Assembly: GCA_027311705.1 (NCBI GenBank) | Contig: DAICYJ010000053.1 | Span: forward strand, 1-39,353 | Reading direction: 5' to 3' | Source of the DNA: Novosphingobium sp. | Lineage (GTDB): Bacteria > Pseudomonadota > Alphaproteobacteria > Sphingomonadales > Sphingomonadaceae | Length of the DNA: 39,353 bases | Shown here: piece after piece, positions 1-10,040 of the stretch | Layout of the letters: each line of letters begins with the position of its first letter | Position numbering within the stretch: position 1 is the first letter of the stretch | Program-made: the position numbers and the translations under genes | The notes under the pieces: model-generated | The model's database searches: none | Told to the model about the DNA's origin: nothing | The model's input: the letters and a program-made list of their open reading frames with translations, nothing else

Positions 1-1
1 C

Positions 2-181
2 CGCCGCATCGAGGACAAGTTCCCGGCCAAGGGCGGTGCGCCCGAAGCGCCGCCGCTGCCGCGCATCGAGCTGATGTGGGAACGTCGCGATCGCGCGCGC
101 GCGTGGCCCGGCTACCTGTTCGCTGCGGTGATCGGCGCTGCGGCTGTCGCCGGGGGAAGCTGGCTGGGGTGGTGGGGATGA
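2..181 (+). CDS. ubiB: C-terminal fragment of probable ubiquinone biosynthesis kinase-like protein UbiB (5'-truncated by window edge)
   Basis: Frame 2 reads ...RRIEDKFPAKGGAPEAPPLPRIELMWERRDRARAWPGYLFAAVIGAAAVAGGSWLGWWG*, with a C-terminal hydrophobic segment. It sits upstream of coaBC-dut, the usual alphaproteobacterial ubiB-coaBC-dut neighbourhood. Confidence 0.6.
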   Translation, partial: RRIEDKFPAKGGAPEAPPLPRIELMWERRDRARAWPGYLFAAVIGAAAVAGGSWLGWWG

Positions 182-1290
182 GTACTGCAATGTCCGGCCT
201 GCGCCTAGAAAAGCGCCACTTCAGCGCGCTCGATCTCTCGCGCCTGCTTGCCGCCTGCGCCGTGCTGTTCTGGCATTACCAGCACTTCTTCGTGCCGCCG
301 GTGGAATACGGCTTCCACGTCCGCCGCGAAGCGGTGACGCCGCTGTACCACCAGTTGTCATGGCTGTTCGATTATGGGCATGTCGCGGTCCAGTATTTCT
401 GGGCCGTCTCCGGCTTCGTCTTCGCTCACGTCTATCTGGCAGACAAGAACGCCCAGGGCCGGTTCTGGCTGGCCCGAGTTGCCCGCCTGTGGCCGCTGCA
501 CCTGCTCACGCTCATGCTCGTGGCGGTGATGCAGGCGGCCTATAACGGCATCAACGGCACCGATTTCATCTATCACCAGCAGGATATGAAGCATTTCCTG
601 CTCGCCCTGCCGCTTGCGCATTATTGGGGCTGGCAGGTCAACCAGTCGTTCAACGGCCCTTCGTGGTCGCTGTCGACCGAAATCCTCGCCTATGCCGCGT
701 TCTGGGTCCTTCTGCCCGCGCTGCGCCGTGCGCCGCTGATGCTGGCGCTGCCAGTGGCGGTGCTGTGCCTCGGCCTGTTTTTCGCCGGCGCGCCCAACCA
801 GCCGGTCGCCACCTGCATCGGCTTCTTCTTCGGCGGCGCGGCGGTTTATGGCATGGCCCTGCGCGGCTGGCTGCGCCCCGCCAGCCTGATCGCACTGGGC
901 CTCGGCTGCGTCGCGCTCGCGTTTGCGGCGGGCAAGCTGCTCCATTCCGAGGACGGCGCCACGCTCGCCGGCACTTTCGCCGCGCTGTTCCTCACCCTCG
1001 CCATCGATTTCGCCGACAAGCGCGATGTGCTCAAGATCGGCCGCCAGCTGGGCGATGCCTCTTACGGCATCTACCTGTGGCACTTCCCGCTGCAACTCGC
1101 GCTCGTGCTGCTGATCGACGAAACGCTGGGCAGCCGCGATATCGCCCGCCAGCCGGCTTTCCTACTGTTCTTCGTGCTCGCCAGCATCCTCACCGGCTTC
1201 GCCTCGCACAAATGGATCGAACGCCCAGCCCAGCGCGCGGTGCAAAACCTCGCGCGCCGGATCAGGGATACGCGCCCAGCGACTGCCTAA
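178..1290 (+). CDS. Acyltransferase 3 family membrane protein (OafA/YrhL-like)
   Basis: ORF with multiple TM segments; motifs LDLSRLLAACAVLFWHYQHFF and SYGIYLWHFPLQL typical of acyltransferase 3. ATG at 178 overlaps the upstream stop (ATGA). Confidence 0.85.
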   Translation: MSTAMSGLRLEKRHFSALDLSRLLAACAVLFWHYQHFFVPPVEYGFHVRREAVTPLYHQLSWLFDYGHVAVQYFWAVSGFVFAHVYLADKNAQGRFWLARVARLWPLHLLTLMLVAVMQAAYNGINGTDFIYHQQDMKHFLLALPLAHYWGWQVNQSFNGPSWSLSTEILAYAAFWVLLPALRRAPLMLALPVAVLCLGLFFAGAPNQPVATCIGFFFGGAAVYGMALRGWLRPASLIALGLGCVALAFAAGKLLHSEDGATLAGTFAALFLTLAIDFADKRDVLKIGRQLGDASYGIYLWHFPLQLALVLLIDETLGSRDIARQPAFLLFFVLASILTGFASHKWIERPAQRAVQNLARRIRDTRPATA

Positions 1291-1685
1291 GCCGCGATTT
1301 CTTCCAGCCGGTGATGCGGCAGCAAACGCCACGCGGCGAACAGCACCACCACATGGAACGCCTCGACCAGCATCGGCACCGCCCACCCGAAATAAGGGCC
1401 GACGACCACCAGATTCACCGCCCGCGCCGTCAGCGCCACGGCAAACAGCAGGCCCGGCACCAGCAGCAGGTCGCCATTGCGCCGCCACGCGCCCCACATC
1501 ATGCAAAACGCCGCCACGCCGAAGAACGCGGTAAAGTCGGCGCGCATCGTCGAAAGCCCGGCCACGCCCACCGGCGCGACGCTCAGGATTTTGCCGGCAT
1601 CCTGCGGTCCGATCAGAAACGAGATCGCCATGAACAGGTCGAACAGTCCGGCGAGGAAAATCAGCGCGGTAAGGACGAAACGCAT
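1287..1685 (-). CDS. Small multi-TM hypothetical membrane protein
   Basis: 132 aa from internal Met (MRFVLTALIFLAGLFDLFMAISFLIG...), about four hydrophobic segments; convergent with the upstream acyltransferase. Confidence 0.65.
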   Translation of the reverse strand: MRFVLTALIFLAGLFDLFMAISFLIGPQDAGKILSVAPVGVAGLSTMRADFTAFFGVAAFCMMWGAWRRNGDLLLVPGLLFAVALTARAVNLVVVGPYFGWAVPMLVEAFHVVVLFAAWRLLPHHRLEEIAA

Positions 1686-1777
1686 AAGGCACTCTCCATT
1701 CGCGCGCACTGTGGCCCATCCCGGCCCCTCACGCAAAAGCATTGCGCGCAATCCGGCACCATTGCACAAGCGCGCCC

Positions 1778-2968
1778 ATGCAACCCAAACGCATCCTGCT
1801 CATCGTCGGCGGCGGCATCGCGGCCTACAAGGCCTGCGAACTCGTCCGCCTGATCCGCAAGAACGGAGGCGAAGTCACCTGTGTCCTCACCGAGGGCGGC
1901 GCGCACTTCGTCACCGCGATGACGCTGGCGGCGCTCAGCGAGAACCCCGTCCACACCACGCTGTGGGATTTGAAAAATGAAGTCGAGATGGGCCACATCC
2001 AGCTCTCGCGGCAGGCCGATCTCGTCGTCGTCTGCCCCGCCACGGCGGACCTGATGGCGAAAATGGCCGCCGGCATCGCCGACGATCTCGCCACCACCCT
2101 GCTCCTCGCCACCGACAAGCCGGTCATGGCCGTGCCCGCGATGAACGTGCGCATGTGGCAACACGCCGCCACCCAGCGCAACGTCGCCACCCTGCGCGCC
2201 AGCGGCGTCACTGTGCTCGATCCCGATGAAGGCGCAATGGCCTGCGGCGAATACGGCCCCGGCAGGTTGCCCGAACCGGAGGCGATCTGGAACGCGATTG
2301 CCCGTTCCGGCACCGCCCAGACCGGCCCGCTCAGCGGCAAGCACATCCTCATCACCGCCGGCCCCACCCACGAACCGATCGACCCGGTGCGCTACATCGC
2401 CAACCGCTCCAGCGGCAAACAGGGCTTCGCCATCTCCGCCGCCGCCGCATTGGCCGGCGCGCGAGTCACTTTGATCGCGGGTCCGGTCAGCCTGGCCACC
2501 CCGCCCGGCGTCGCCCGCATAAACGTCGAAACCGCGCGCCAGATGGCCGCCGCCGTCGATGCCGCGCTGCCCGCCGACGTCGCGGTGATGGTCGCCGCCG
2601 TGGCAGACTGGCGCGCGGCAGACGCCGCCCCGCAAAAGCTCAAGAAGGACGGCACTGGCCAGATCCCGCCGCTGCACTTGGCCGAAAACCCGGACATCCT
2701 CGCCACCCTCGCCCGCGCCGCCAACCGCCCGCCGCTGGTGATCGGCTTCGCCGCCGAAACCGAAAACATCATCGCCCATGCTCAAGCCAAACTGGCGCGC
2801 AAGGGCGCAGACTGGATCGTCGCTAACGATGTGTCGGGAGACGTCATGGGCGGCGCCAGCAACACCGTCCACATCGTCACCGCAGCGGGCGTCGAGAGCC
2901 TGCCCGAAATGCCCAAGGACGCGGTCGCCACCGCGCTCGTTCAAAGGATCGCCGATGCACTCCGTTGA
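1778..2968 (+). CDS. coaBC: Bifunctional phosphopantothenoylcysteine decarboxylase/phosphopantothenate-cysteine ligase
   Basis: [28 protein letters not shown]..., [54 protein letters not shown] are CoaBC signatures. Confidence 0.97.
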   Translation: MQPKRILLIVGGGIAAYKACELVRLIRKNGGEVTCVLTEGGAHFVTAMTLAALSENPVHTTLWDLKNEVEMGHIQLSRQADLVVVCPATADLMAKMAAGIADDLATTLLLATDKPVMAVPAMNVRMWQHAATQRNVATLRASGVTVLDPDEGAMACGEYGPGRLPEPEAIWNAIARSGTAQTGPLSGKHILITAGPTHEPIDPVRYIANRSSGKQGFAISAAAALAGARVTLIAGPVSLATPPGVARINVETARQMAAAVDAALPADVAVMVAAVADWRAADAAPQKLKKDGTGQIPPLHLAENPDILATLARAANRPPLVIGFAAETENIIAHAQAKLARKGADWIVANDVSGDVMGGASNTVHIVTAAGVESLPEMPKDAVATALVQRIADALR

Positions 2969-3425
2969 CCCCACTCCCGTCCTGATCAAGCGCCTGCCCG
3001 GCAACGAAGACCTGCCCCTCCCCGCCTACGCCACCGAAGGCGCCGCCGGCATGGACGTGGTCGCGGCCGAAGACGTGGACCTCGCCCCCGGCGCACGCCA
3101 CGCGGTCGCGACGGGCCTCGCCGTCGCCATCCCGGCTGGCTACGAAATCCAGGTCCGCCCCCGCTCCGGCCTCGCGTTCAAATACGGCGTCACCGTCGCC
3201 AACGCTCCCGGCACGATCGACAGCGACTATCGCGGCGAACTCAAGGTGATCCTGATAAACCTCGGCGCAGAAGCCTTCGAAGTCCGCCGAGGCGACCGCG
3301 TGGCGCAACTGGTCCTGGCCCCGGTAACGCGCGGTTCGTGGCTGGAAGTCGAGGAACTGGACGTCACTGCGCGCGGCGAAGGCGGGTTTGGCTCGACGGG
3401 TGGGCTGGCGGCACTGCGGGGGTAA
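2955..3425 (+). CDS. dut: dUTP diphosphatase
   Basis: [68 protein letters not shown] and C-terminal GGFGSTG motif; overlaps coaBC end by 14 nt. Confidence 0.97.
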   Translation: MHSVDPTPVLIKRLPGNEDLPLPAYATEGAAGMDVVAAEDVDLAPGARHAVATGLAVAIPAGYEIQVRPRSGLAFKYGVTVANAPGTIDSDYRGELKVILINLGAEAFEVRRGDRVAQLVLAPVTRGSWLEVEELDVTARGEGGFGSTGGLAALRG

Positions 3426-3449
3426 GGTTCAATGTCTGGAAATCGGCGG

Positions 3450-3749
3450 TTAGGTGACCATCCACCTGCGCACGAACACCCATAATGTGACGCCGGCGAA
3501 GTACGCGCCGCCTAGCGATGTCATAACAATCAAAGGCGTCAGGCCGATGCGCACGGGCGTCACTGGAATAGCGTAGAACATGTTCCGAATAATGGTGAGA
3601 AACGCGCCAACCACAGACAGAGCAATCCATGTCCGCACGGGCAGGTACCGGCAACGAAGTTCGGCATTGGAAGAGGGCGCCCGCTTCAAGATGTATGCGG
3701 TATCAGCCGATCCAAATGACTGCAACCGTAGCCACTTGGCACCAACCAA
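3450..3749 (-). CDS. Hypothetical small membrane protein
   Basis: 99-aa ORF with two hydrophobic segments in a less GC-rich stretch; no family recognised. Start codon lies next to a palindromic repeat. Confidence 0.4.
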   Translation of the reverse strand: MVGAKWLRLQSFGSADTAYILKRAPSSNAELRCRYLPVRTWIALSVVGAFLTIIRNMFYAIPVTPVRIGLTPLIVMTSLGGAYFAGVTLWVFVRRWMVT

Positions 3750-3750
3750 T

Positions 3751-3786
3751 CCCCCTCCCGCTTGCGGGAGGGGTTAGGGGTGGGCA
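3751..3786. repeat. Palindromic repeat family A, copy 1: CCCCTCCCGC-tt-GCGGGAGGGG plus TTAGGGGTGGGCAG tail
   Basis: Perfect 10-bp inverted repeat at 3752-3773 with 2-nt loop. 36 bp match the copy at 10129-10164 with 2 differences. Confidence 0.9.
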
Positions 3787-3840
3787 GCGGCACAGCGCAA
3801 AGCGCTCAGGCGCGGAGGCCAAAACCCCCGCGCCTGCGAA

Positions 3841-4551
3841 TCACTTCTTCTTTTCAGGCGCCACCGAGATGCGCACCGTTTCGCCGTTGTGACCGGGGAA
3901 ATCGGTAAACATCGCCTCGACCAGATTGGGCACGAGGTAGGGCAGGCGGTTCGAGGTGGAGGCGGCTTCCGCCTTGCCTTCAAACAGGCGCTTGCCATCG
4001 GCGCGGCGGTCGATCTTCATGTCGATGCCGCTGGTGTAAACGGTCGTCACGTCGACACTGTTGAAGCCCGAACCGCCATAGAAGAACGGATCGTACCAGC
4101 CATAACCCCAGCCACGGCCGAACCCGCCGCGACCGTAAAAGCCCGGCCGACCGAACCCGCCGTAACCACCACCCCAGCCCGGACCATACCAGCCGCCCCA
4201 GTAGGGATCGGAAAAGCCCGTGCTGCGCACTTTGTCGCGACCCTGATCCACGCCGTAATCGAAGCGCACGATCAGATCGGAGTTCTGCGGGTTGCCCGGC
4301 ACATAGCCGATATTCTGCAACCGCGCGGCAACGAGGCTGGCGTATTGCGAGAATTCCAACCCGCCCTGATCGCGCGGATCATCGGCCACGATGGCGAATG
4401 TCTGGCCCGCCGGTGCAGGCAGTTCGGCCTGAAAGCGCGAAACATTGGCGTTGAAATTGGTGGCGCAGGCGCTGAGGGAAAGGAGCAAAGGCACCGCAAG
4501 CGCCATTGAAACCCGGGTCATGCGGCTGCGCTTGGTCGTTTTGACAGTCAT
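3841..4551 (-). CDS. DUF4136 domain-containing lipoprotein
   Basis: MTVKTTKRSRMTRVSMALAVPLLLSLSACATNFNANVSRF (lipobox LSAC), then NSDLIVRFDYGV and a Gly/Tyr/Trp-rich internal segment typical of alphaproteobacterial DUF4136 proteins. Confidence 0.8.
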   Translation of the reverse strand: MTVKTTKRSRMTRVSMALAVPLLLSLSACATNFNANVSRFQAELPAPAGQTFAIVADDPRDQGGLEFSQYASLVAARLQNIGYVPGNPQNSDLIVRFDYGVDQGRDKVRSTGFSDPYWGGWYGPGWGGGYGGFGRPGFYGRGGFGRGWGYGWYDPFFYGGSGFNSVDVTTVYTSGIDMKIDRRADGKRLFEGKAEAASTSNRLPYLVPNLVEAMFTDFPGHNGETVRISVAPEKKK

Positions 4552-4709
4552 TATCGGCGACTCCTGTGTGCGGGCCCGCTCCCCCGGCAAGACTGGGCAC
4601 ACCATGGTGTTAGCATGCCCATACGCTAGGCGGGAGGTGCTGAATGCGCGTTGAACGGAGCCTGCAACATTTGTTGCATACCGGCTCATTTCATCCGATA
4701 TTCAACAAG

Positions 4710-5729
4710 TTATCCGCGAACGAGGCCCAGCGCGGTATACGCCTTGTCCAACGTCGGGGCAGCCAGCGCCCGCGCCTTTTCCGCACCCTTGCGCAGGATC
4801 GCGTCGAGCGCATCCCGGTCCTGCCGCAATTCGCGATAGCGCGCGGCCATCGGGCTCAACTTTTCGACCAGCAGTTCGCCCAGCGCCGGCTTGAATGCGC
4901 CGAAGCCCTTGCCTTCGAATTCGCGAAGCACGTCTGCCGGCGACGTTCCCGCCATCGCAGCATAGATACCGACGAGATTAGCGGCTTCGGGCCGGTCCTT
5001 CAGCCCTGCCACGTCGCCCGGCAGCGGTTCGGGATCGGTCTTGGCCTTTTTCACCTTCTGCATGATCGCGTCGGCGTCGTCCGCCAGGTTGATGCGGCTC
5101 ATGTCCGAAGGATCGGACTTGCTCATCTTGGCGCTGCCATCGCGCAGACTCATGATCCGGGCCGCTTCGGGCGGGATGATCGCTTCGGGCAGGGTGAACA
5201 CCGGCGCATCTTCGGAAGCGAAATCGTTGTTGAACTTCTGCGCAATATCGCGCGCCAGCTCAAGATGCTGCTTCTGGTCCTCGCCCACCGGCACATGCGT
5301 TGCCTGATACAGCAGCACGTCCGCCGCCTGCAGCACGGGATAGGTGAACAACGCCACCGAAGCGCCCTCGCGGTTCTTGCCCGCCTTGTCCTTCCACTGC
5401 GTCATGCGGTTCAGCCAGCCCATCCGCGCCGTGCCGTTCAGCAGCCACTGCATCTCGACATGCGCGGGCACCTGCGTCTGGTTGAACAGGATCGATCGAT
5501 CGGGATCGATCCCGCAGGCCACCAGCGCGGCCACCATCTCGCGCGTGCTGGCGGCCAGTTCCGCCGGCACATGCGGCATCGAAATGGCGTGCAGATCGGC
5601 CAGGAAATAGAGGCAGTCGTGCCCTTGCGCGGTCCATTCGTCCTGCATCGCCACCCAGTTGCGGATCGCCCCAAGGTAGTTGCCAAGGTGGAGATTGCCG
5701 GTGGGCTGGATGCCGGAAACGATACGCAT
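4710..5729 (-). CDS. trpS: Tryptophanyl-tRNA synthetase
   Basis: [25 protein letters not shown] (HxGH-like HLGN) and KMSKSDPSD (KMSKS) class I signatures. Confidence 0.97.
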   Translation of the reverse strand: MRIVSGIQPTGNLHLGNYLGAIRNWVAMQDEWTAQGHDCLYFLADLHAISMPHVPAELAASTREMVAALVACGIDPDRSILFNQTQVPAHVEMQWLLNGTARMGWLNRMTQWKDKAGKNREGASVALFTYPVLQAADVLLYQATHVPVGEDQKQHLELARDIAQKFNNDFASEDAPVFTLPEAIIPPEAARIMSLRDGSAKMSKSDPSDMSRINLADDADAIMQKVKKAKTDPEPLPGDVAGLKDRPEAANLVGIYAAMAGTSPADVLREFEGKGFGAFKPALGELLVEKLSPMAARYRELRQDRDALDAILRKGAEKARALAAPTLDKAYTALGLVRG

Positions 5730-5737
5730 CGGGTCGA

Positions 5738-7315
5738 TCACTCTGTCGTCTTGCGCCTGCGCCGCAGGAGGAGTTGCAGGTCGTCCTTCGAGAAGGCCCC
5801 GAGGAGAACGGTGGCGAGCCCATAGACCACGCCGCCCGCCGAAACCAGCACGGTCAGCGCGGCAAACCGCACCAGCCATGTGCCGTGGACGTAAGGAGTC
5901 ATGTAGCCCTGCGTCAGCCACAGCACCCCGCCCATCGCCAGCGCCGCCAGCGCCAGCCGGGGCGCACGCCGCCGCAGCCGTGCGTCCGCCGCGAAATGCC
6001 CGCGCTTCACCAGCGTGCGATAGAGCATCGCCACGTTTACGGTCGAGGCTATCGCCGTCGCCAGCGGCGGCCCCATGTGTTGCAGTGGCACGATCAGCGC
6101 GAGGTTGAGCACCAGGTTCACCACCATCGACATCGTGGCATAGCGCACCGGCGTTTTCGTGTCCTGCCGCGCAAAATATCCCGGCGTCAGCACTTTCACG
6201 AGGATGTAGCTCGGCAGCCCGATCGAAAACGCCGCCAGCGCCTGCGCCGTGAAATGCGTGTCGGTGGGCGTGAACTTGCCATAGCCAAACAGCGCGGCGG
6301 CAATCGGCTCACCCGCCACCACCAGCGCCACCGTCGCCGGCAGCGTCAGCAGTAGCGCCAGTTCCATGCCCCGGTTCTGCGTGTCCATCGCGGCGGCGGT
6401 TTCTCCCCCGCCCAACTGGCGCGAGATCGTGGGCAGCAGCACGGTGCCAAGGCCAATGCCGATCAGCCCCAGCGGCAGCTGGTTCAGCCGGTCAGCCATA
6501 TAGATATAGGTCACCGATCCATGTGCCAGCAGCGATGCGGCGAGCGCAGTCGAAACCACCAGATTGATCTGCACCGCGCCGGCCCCGGCAGCGGCGGGCC
6601 AGATCAACGCCAGCAACCGCTTCACCTCAGGATTGAGCCGAGGCCAGCGCAGCTTCAGCCGCACCCCATTGCGCTGGCACGCCCACGCCAGCCACGCCAG
6701 CTGCAGCGCGCCCGAAACTGAAACGCCGATGGCCTGGTTGCGCGCGGTGACCGCCGGATCAGCGTCGTGAAACAGCAGCAGCGCCGCAATCAGCGTCACG
6801 TTCAACAGGATCGGCGCGGCGGCGTTGACCCAGAACTTGCCCAGAGAATTCAGGATGCCGCCGAACAGCGACACCACGCTGATCAGCATCAGATAGGGGA
6901 TCGTGATCCGCGACAGCAGCACCGCAAAGGCGAACTGCTCATGGCTCACCCCGTTAAACTTGCCCGAAAGCAGCAGGGTGACCGGCCAGGCGAACACTTC
7001 GAGCAGCACGGTCATCGCGAACAGCACCGGCAGCAGCACCGCCAGTGCCTGTTCGGCAAACACCAGCCCATCGGTAAGTCCGCGCCCTTCCGGGTCCGCC
7101 ACCTTGCGGTTAAACATCGGGATAAACGCCGACGCGAACGCCCCTTCGGCAAACAGCGCGCGGAACATGTTGGGCAGCCGGAATGCGACAAGGAACGCGT
7201 CCGAAGCAAAGCTCGCGCCGACATAACGCGCGAACAAGCTGTCGCGCAGCAGTCCCAGCACACGACTGACCAGTGTCAGCCCGCCGATGGTGCCGGTCGC
7301 CTTCAGGAGGTTCAT
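5738..7315 (-). CDS. murJ: Lipid II flippase MurJ (MviN family)
   Basis: [68 protein letters not shown] is a MurJ N-terminal signature; 525 aa polytopic. Confidence 0.97.
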   Translation of the reverse strand: MNLLKATGTIGGLTLVSRVLGLLRDSLFARYVGASFASDAFLVAFRLPNMFRALFAEGAFASAFIPMFNRKVADPEGRGLTDGLVFAEQALAVLLPVLFAMTVLLEVFAWPVTLLLSGKFNGVSHEQFAFAVLLSRITIPYLMLISVVSLFGGILNSLGKFWVNAAAPILLNVTLIAALLLFHDADPAVTARNQAIGVSVSGALQLAWLAWACQRNGVRLKLRWPRLNPEVKRLLALIWPAAAGAGAVQINLVVSTALAASLLAHGSVTYIYMADRLNQLPLGLIGIGLGTVLLPTISRQLGGGETAAAMDTQNRGMELALLLTLPATVALVVAGEPIAAALFGYGKFTPTDTHFTAQALAAFSIGLPSYILVKVLTPGYFARQDTKTPVRYATMSMVVNLVLNLALIVPLQHMGPPLATAIASTVNVAMLYRTLVKRGHFAADARLRRRAPRLALAALAMGGVLWLTQGYMTPYVHGTWLVRFAALTVLVSAGGVVYGLATVLLGAFSKDDLQLLLRRRRKTTE

Positions 7316-7349
7316 GCCATGCTCCCCCGGCGACCGGTCATCGTAGTAA

Positions 7350-7868
7350 TCAGGCCTGGCCTACCGGCTCGCCCATTTCTTCCTGCTGGCGCTGCTGCAT
7401 TTGCGCAAAGTACAACCCGTTGAAATCGATGGGTTCCAGCATCAGCGGCGGATAGCCGGCATCGCGGATCGCGTCCGAAATGATCCGGCGCGCGAACGGG
7501 AACACCAGCCGCGGACCTTCAGCGAACAGGAACGGATGCGCCTGATCGTCGGTCACGTTGCGCATGCCGATCAGCGCGCCATAGGCCAGCTCAACGATGT
7601 AGGCGGTGCCCTGCGCACCCTTCGATGTCACAATGATCTTCAGTTCGATCTCGTGCAGTTCCTCGCTCAGCGTGCGCGCGGCGATGTTGAAATCGACCTG
7701 CGTTTCGGGCGCCAATTCCCACTGGTAGCTTTCCGGCGCGTTCGGGTTCTCTACCGACAAGTCCTTGATATACTGCGAAATCAGGCCGATCGCCGGCGCG
7801 GTGTCTTCACCGTTGGGAAGGGGCTGATCAAGATCGAGGTTGCTGATGATGTTGCCTTCGTCGGCCAT
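7350..7868 (-). CDS. secB: Protein-export chaperone SecB
   Basis: IGLISQYIKDLSVENPNAPESYQW...ELKIIVTSKGAQGTAYIVELAYGALI...HPFLFAEGPRLVFPFARRIISDAIRDAGYPPLMLEPIDFNGLY is SecB. Confidence 0.97.
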   Translation of the reverse strand: MADEGNIISNLDLDQPLPNGEDTAPAIGLISQYIKDLSVENPNAPESYQWELAPETQVDFNIAARTLSEELHEIELKIIVTSKGAQGTAYIVELAYGALIGMRNVTDDQAHPFLFAEGPRLVFPFARRIISDAIRDAGYPPLMLEPIDFNGLYFAQMQQRQQEEMGEPVGQA

Positions 7869-7941
7869 GGCTCAAGCTTTCGTGGGTAAGGTTGCGATCA
7901 GGTTTGGCGCGCGCCTAGCACTTGGCCGGCCACGCGGCAAT

Positions 7942-7960
7942 CTAGGCCGTGACGGCCTAG
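7942..7960. promoter_or_regulatory. Perfect palindrome CTAGGCCGT-g-ACGGCCTAG in the secB / Tim44-protein divergent intergenic region
   Basis: 9-bp arms with 1-nt centre read directly; no coding feature covers it. Function unknown. Confidence 0.45.
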
Positions 7961-8129
7961 CCACGGTCAGGGTGCAAAAAATCCGACCCGTGAGGGCAAC
8001 GCATCGTCGTCCACGCGTTGTTCATTTGTCTTTTGTACCTATTTGATGCACGGTAGCGTCGTGTTTCTTGCCCGATTGCCGCCGGTTTGGCAGTGATTCT
8101 GGTTTGAACTCCATTCGGGAAGTCTGCGT

Positions 8130-8810
8130 GTGATTGTTGAGATTGTGATCCTGGCGATGATAGCGGCCTTCCTTGGGCTCCGCCTCTATGCGGTCCTCGG
8201 CCGTCGGCCCGAACAGAACGAAGAGCCGTTGGGCCGCCGGGTGGAACAGGCCGATCCTGCGAACGCACCCCGCGCCATCGCGCCCAAGCTGCCTGCAAAG
8301 GCAGCGATCAACGGACGTCCCACTCCCGCCCCGCTGCCCGATGCGTCGGGCTTCGAACCATCCGCCGAAGCGGGCATCCGCGCCATCATCGCGGCAGACC
8401 GCCGTTTTGACGTTGGTCTGTTCGCAGTCGGCGCGCGCGGTGCCTATGGCATGGTGCTCGAAGCGTTCTGGCGCGGCGACAAGGACGAGCTTGCCCAGCT
8501 GTGCGATCGTGACGTCTACGAAGGCTTCGCTGCCGCGATCGATGCGCGCGTTGCCGCCGGCGAAACGCTGGATTCGCGCCTGATCCGCATCGAGGAAGCG
8601 AAGATCGTTGCCGCAGACTACAACGCCCCGGTCGCGCGTATCACGATGAGCTTCGTGGCCGATGTCGCCTCGGTCACACGCGATTCGAGCGGCGCGGTCA
8701 TCGCCGGTTCGCTCGATGATGCGATCGAAAGCCGCGACCTGTGGACCTTCAGCCGCGACCTCACCTCGCGCGATCCCGACTGGCTGCTCGACGAAACCGA
8801 CGAAGCCTGA
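8130..8810 (+). CDS. Tim44/TimA domain-containing protein
   Basis: N-terminal TM anchor MIVEIVILAMIAAFLGLRLYAVLG, then AYGMVLEAFWRGDKDELAQLCDRDVYEGF and DLWTFSRDLTSRDPDWLLDETDEA, characteristic of bacterial Tim44-like proteins. GTG start. Confidence 0.9.
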   Translation: MIVEIVILAMIAAFLGLRLYAVLGRRPEQNEEPLGRRVEQADPANAPRAIAPKLPAKAAINGRPTPAPLPDASGFEPSAEAGIRAIIAADRRFDVGLFAVGARGAYGMVLEAFWRGDKDELAQLCDRDVYEGFAAAIDARVAAGETLDSRLIRIEEAKIVAADYNAPVARITMSFVADVASVTRDSSGAVIAGSLDDAIESRDLWTFSRDLTSRDPDWLLDETDEA

Positions 8811-8828
8811 AAACACCGTTGACCTGCC

Positions 8829-10040
8829 GTGGCTGACTTTTCGATGCGCGGCATGGCAGCGGGCTTGCTTCTGGCGCTCACGCTGCTGCCCGGCTGCGTC
8901 CGGCTGATCCCGGACACCGGCGGCCCAGCCACAGGGCTGCCGCAACCGGCCCCAACACCCTCTATCGCCAACGCCGCGCTCGCCGGCGTCCGGCTGGGCA
9001 CAAGCCCGGCAGGCCTCGGCTTCCGCGACGACAACGCCCGCGCAGCGCTCGCCTCGTTCATCACCAGTTGCCCGCGCCTCACCCGTCGCACCGATTCGAG
9101 CGGACTCACCGTCCCGTCCGACTGGCAGCCGGCCTGCTCCGCCGCCGCCACATGGCCGGTCGCGGATGCCACGCAGTTTTTCGCCGCACATTTCGAAACC
9201 GCCGAAGTGGCTGACGGCAGCGCCTTCGTCACCGGCTACTACGAACCCGAAATTGCCGGCGTCCGCGTGCGTCAGCCGGGTTACGACGTTCCTGTCTACA
9301 GCATGCCGCCCGATCTCGTCCGCGCCCGCCCCGGCGATGCCCCGCCGCTGCCCGATGGCCGCCAGCCGCTCGGCCGCTACGACGAATTCGGGGTGTTCAC
9401 ATCCTATTGGGATCGCGCGCAGATCGAGGACGGCGCACTTGCCGGGAAGGGCCTCGAAATCGGTTGGGCCGCCGATCCCGCCGAAATGTTCTTTTTGCAG
9501 GTGCAAGGCTCCGGCCGCTTGCGCGCGCCCGATGGCAGCGTGCTGCGCCTCGGTTTCGCCGGCCAGAACGGCTGGGACTACACCGGCATCGGCCAGATCA
9601 TGCGCGATCGTGGCCTTGTCGGCAGCGGGCCCGGCCAATACCCCGCATCGATGCAGGGCATCCTGCGCTATGTGCATGAAAACCCGAACGAAGGCCGCGC
9701 GCTACTGCGCCAGAACCGCAGCTATGTTTTCTTGCGCGAAATTTCAGGTGAAGGCCCCGTCGGCGCGCTGAACGTGCCGGTGCGGCCCCGCACCACCGTC
9801 GCCGCCGATCCCGCCTTTGTGCCGCTCGGCGCGCCGGTGTGGCTGCAACTCGATCGCCCCGAAGCCAGCGGCCTGTGGGTAGCGCAGGATACCGGCGGCG
9901 CGATCAAGGGTGCCAACCGCTTCGATAGCTTCTGGGGCGCCGGCGCAGACGCGCGCACCATCGCCGGCGGCATGGCCGCCCGCGGCCGCGCGCTGGTGCT
10001 GCTGCCCAAAGGCACCGTCGCCCGGCTGAACAACCGATGA
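8829..10040 (+). CDS. mltA: Murein transglycosylase A family lipoprotein
   Basis: Lipobox LLPGC; GYYEPEIAGVRVRQPGYDVPVYSMP, FFLQVQGSGRLRAPDGSVLRLGFAGQNGWDYTGIG, WVAQDTGGAIKGANRFDSFWGAG match MltA and 3D domains. GTG start. Confidence 0.95.
   Translation: MADFSMRGMAAGLLLALTLLPGCVRLIPDTGGPATGLPQPAPTPSIANAALAGVRLGTSPAGLGFRDDNARAALASFITSCPRLTRRTDSSGLTVPSDWQPACSAAATWPVADATQFFAAHFETAEVADGSAFVTGYYEPEIAGVRVRQPGYDVPVYSMPPDLVRARPGDAPPLPDGRQPLGRYDEFGVFTSYWDRAQIEDGALAGKGLEIGWAADPAEMFFLQVQGSGRLRAPDGSVLRLGFAGQNGWDYTGIGQIMRDRGLVGSGPGQYPASMQGILRYVHENPNEGRALLRQNRSYVFLREISGEGPVGALNVPVRPRTTVAADPAFVPLGAPVWLQLDRPEASGLWVAQDTGGAIKGANRFDSFWGAGADARTIAGGMAARGRALVLLPKGTVARLNNR

Noticed and set aside
3629-3892. 87-aa ORF reading through repeat copy 1 (PLPLAGGVRGGQ)
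   Set aside because: Overlaps repeat and the DUF4136 3' end; the peptide resemblance to the Smr linker comes from the shared repeat, not a gene.
5490-5515. GATCGATCGATCGGGATCGATC tandem-like palindrome
   Set aside because: Inside trpS coding sequence and explained by Ile/Asp/Arg codons; no second copy.
4644-5825. 393-aa plus-strand ORF antisense to trpS
   Set aside because: Frame shadow of an unambiguous trpS.
8022-9677. 551-aa minus-strand ORF antisense to Tim44 protein and mltA
   Set aside because: Opposes two clearly identified genes; no domain signal.
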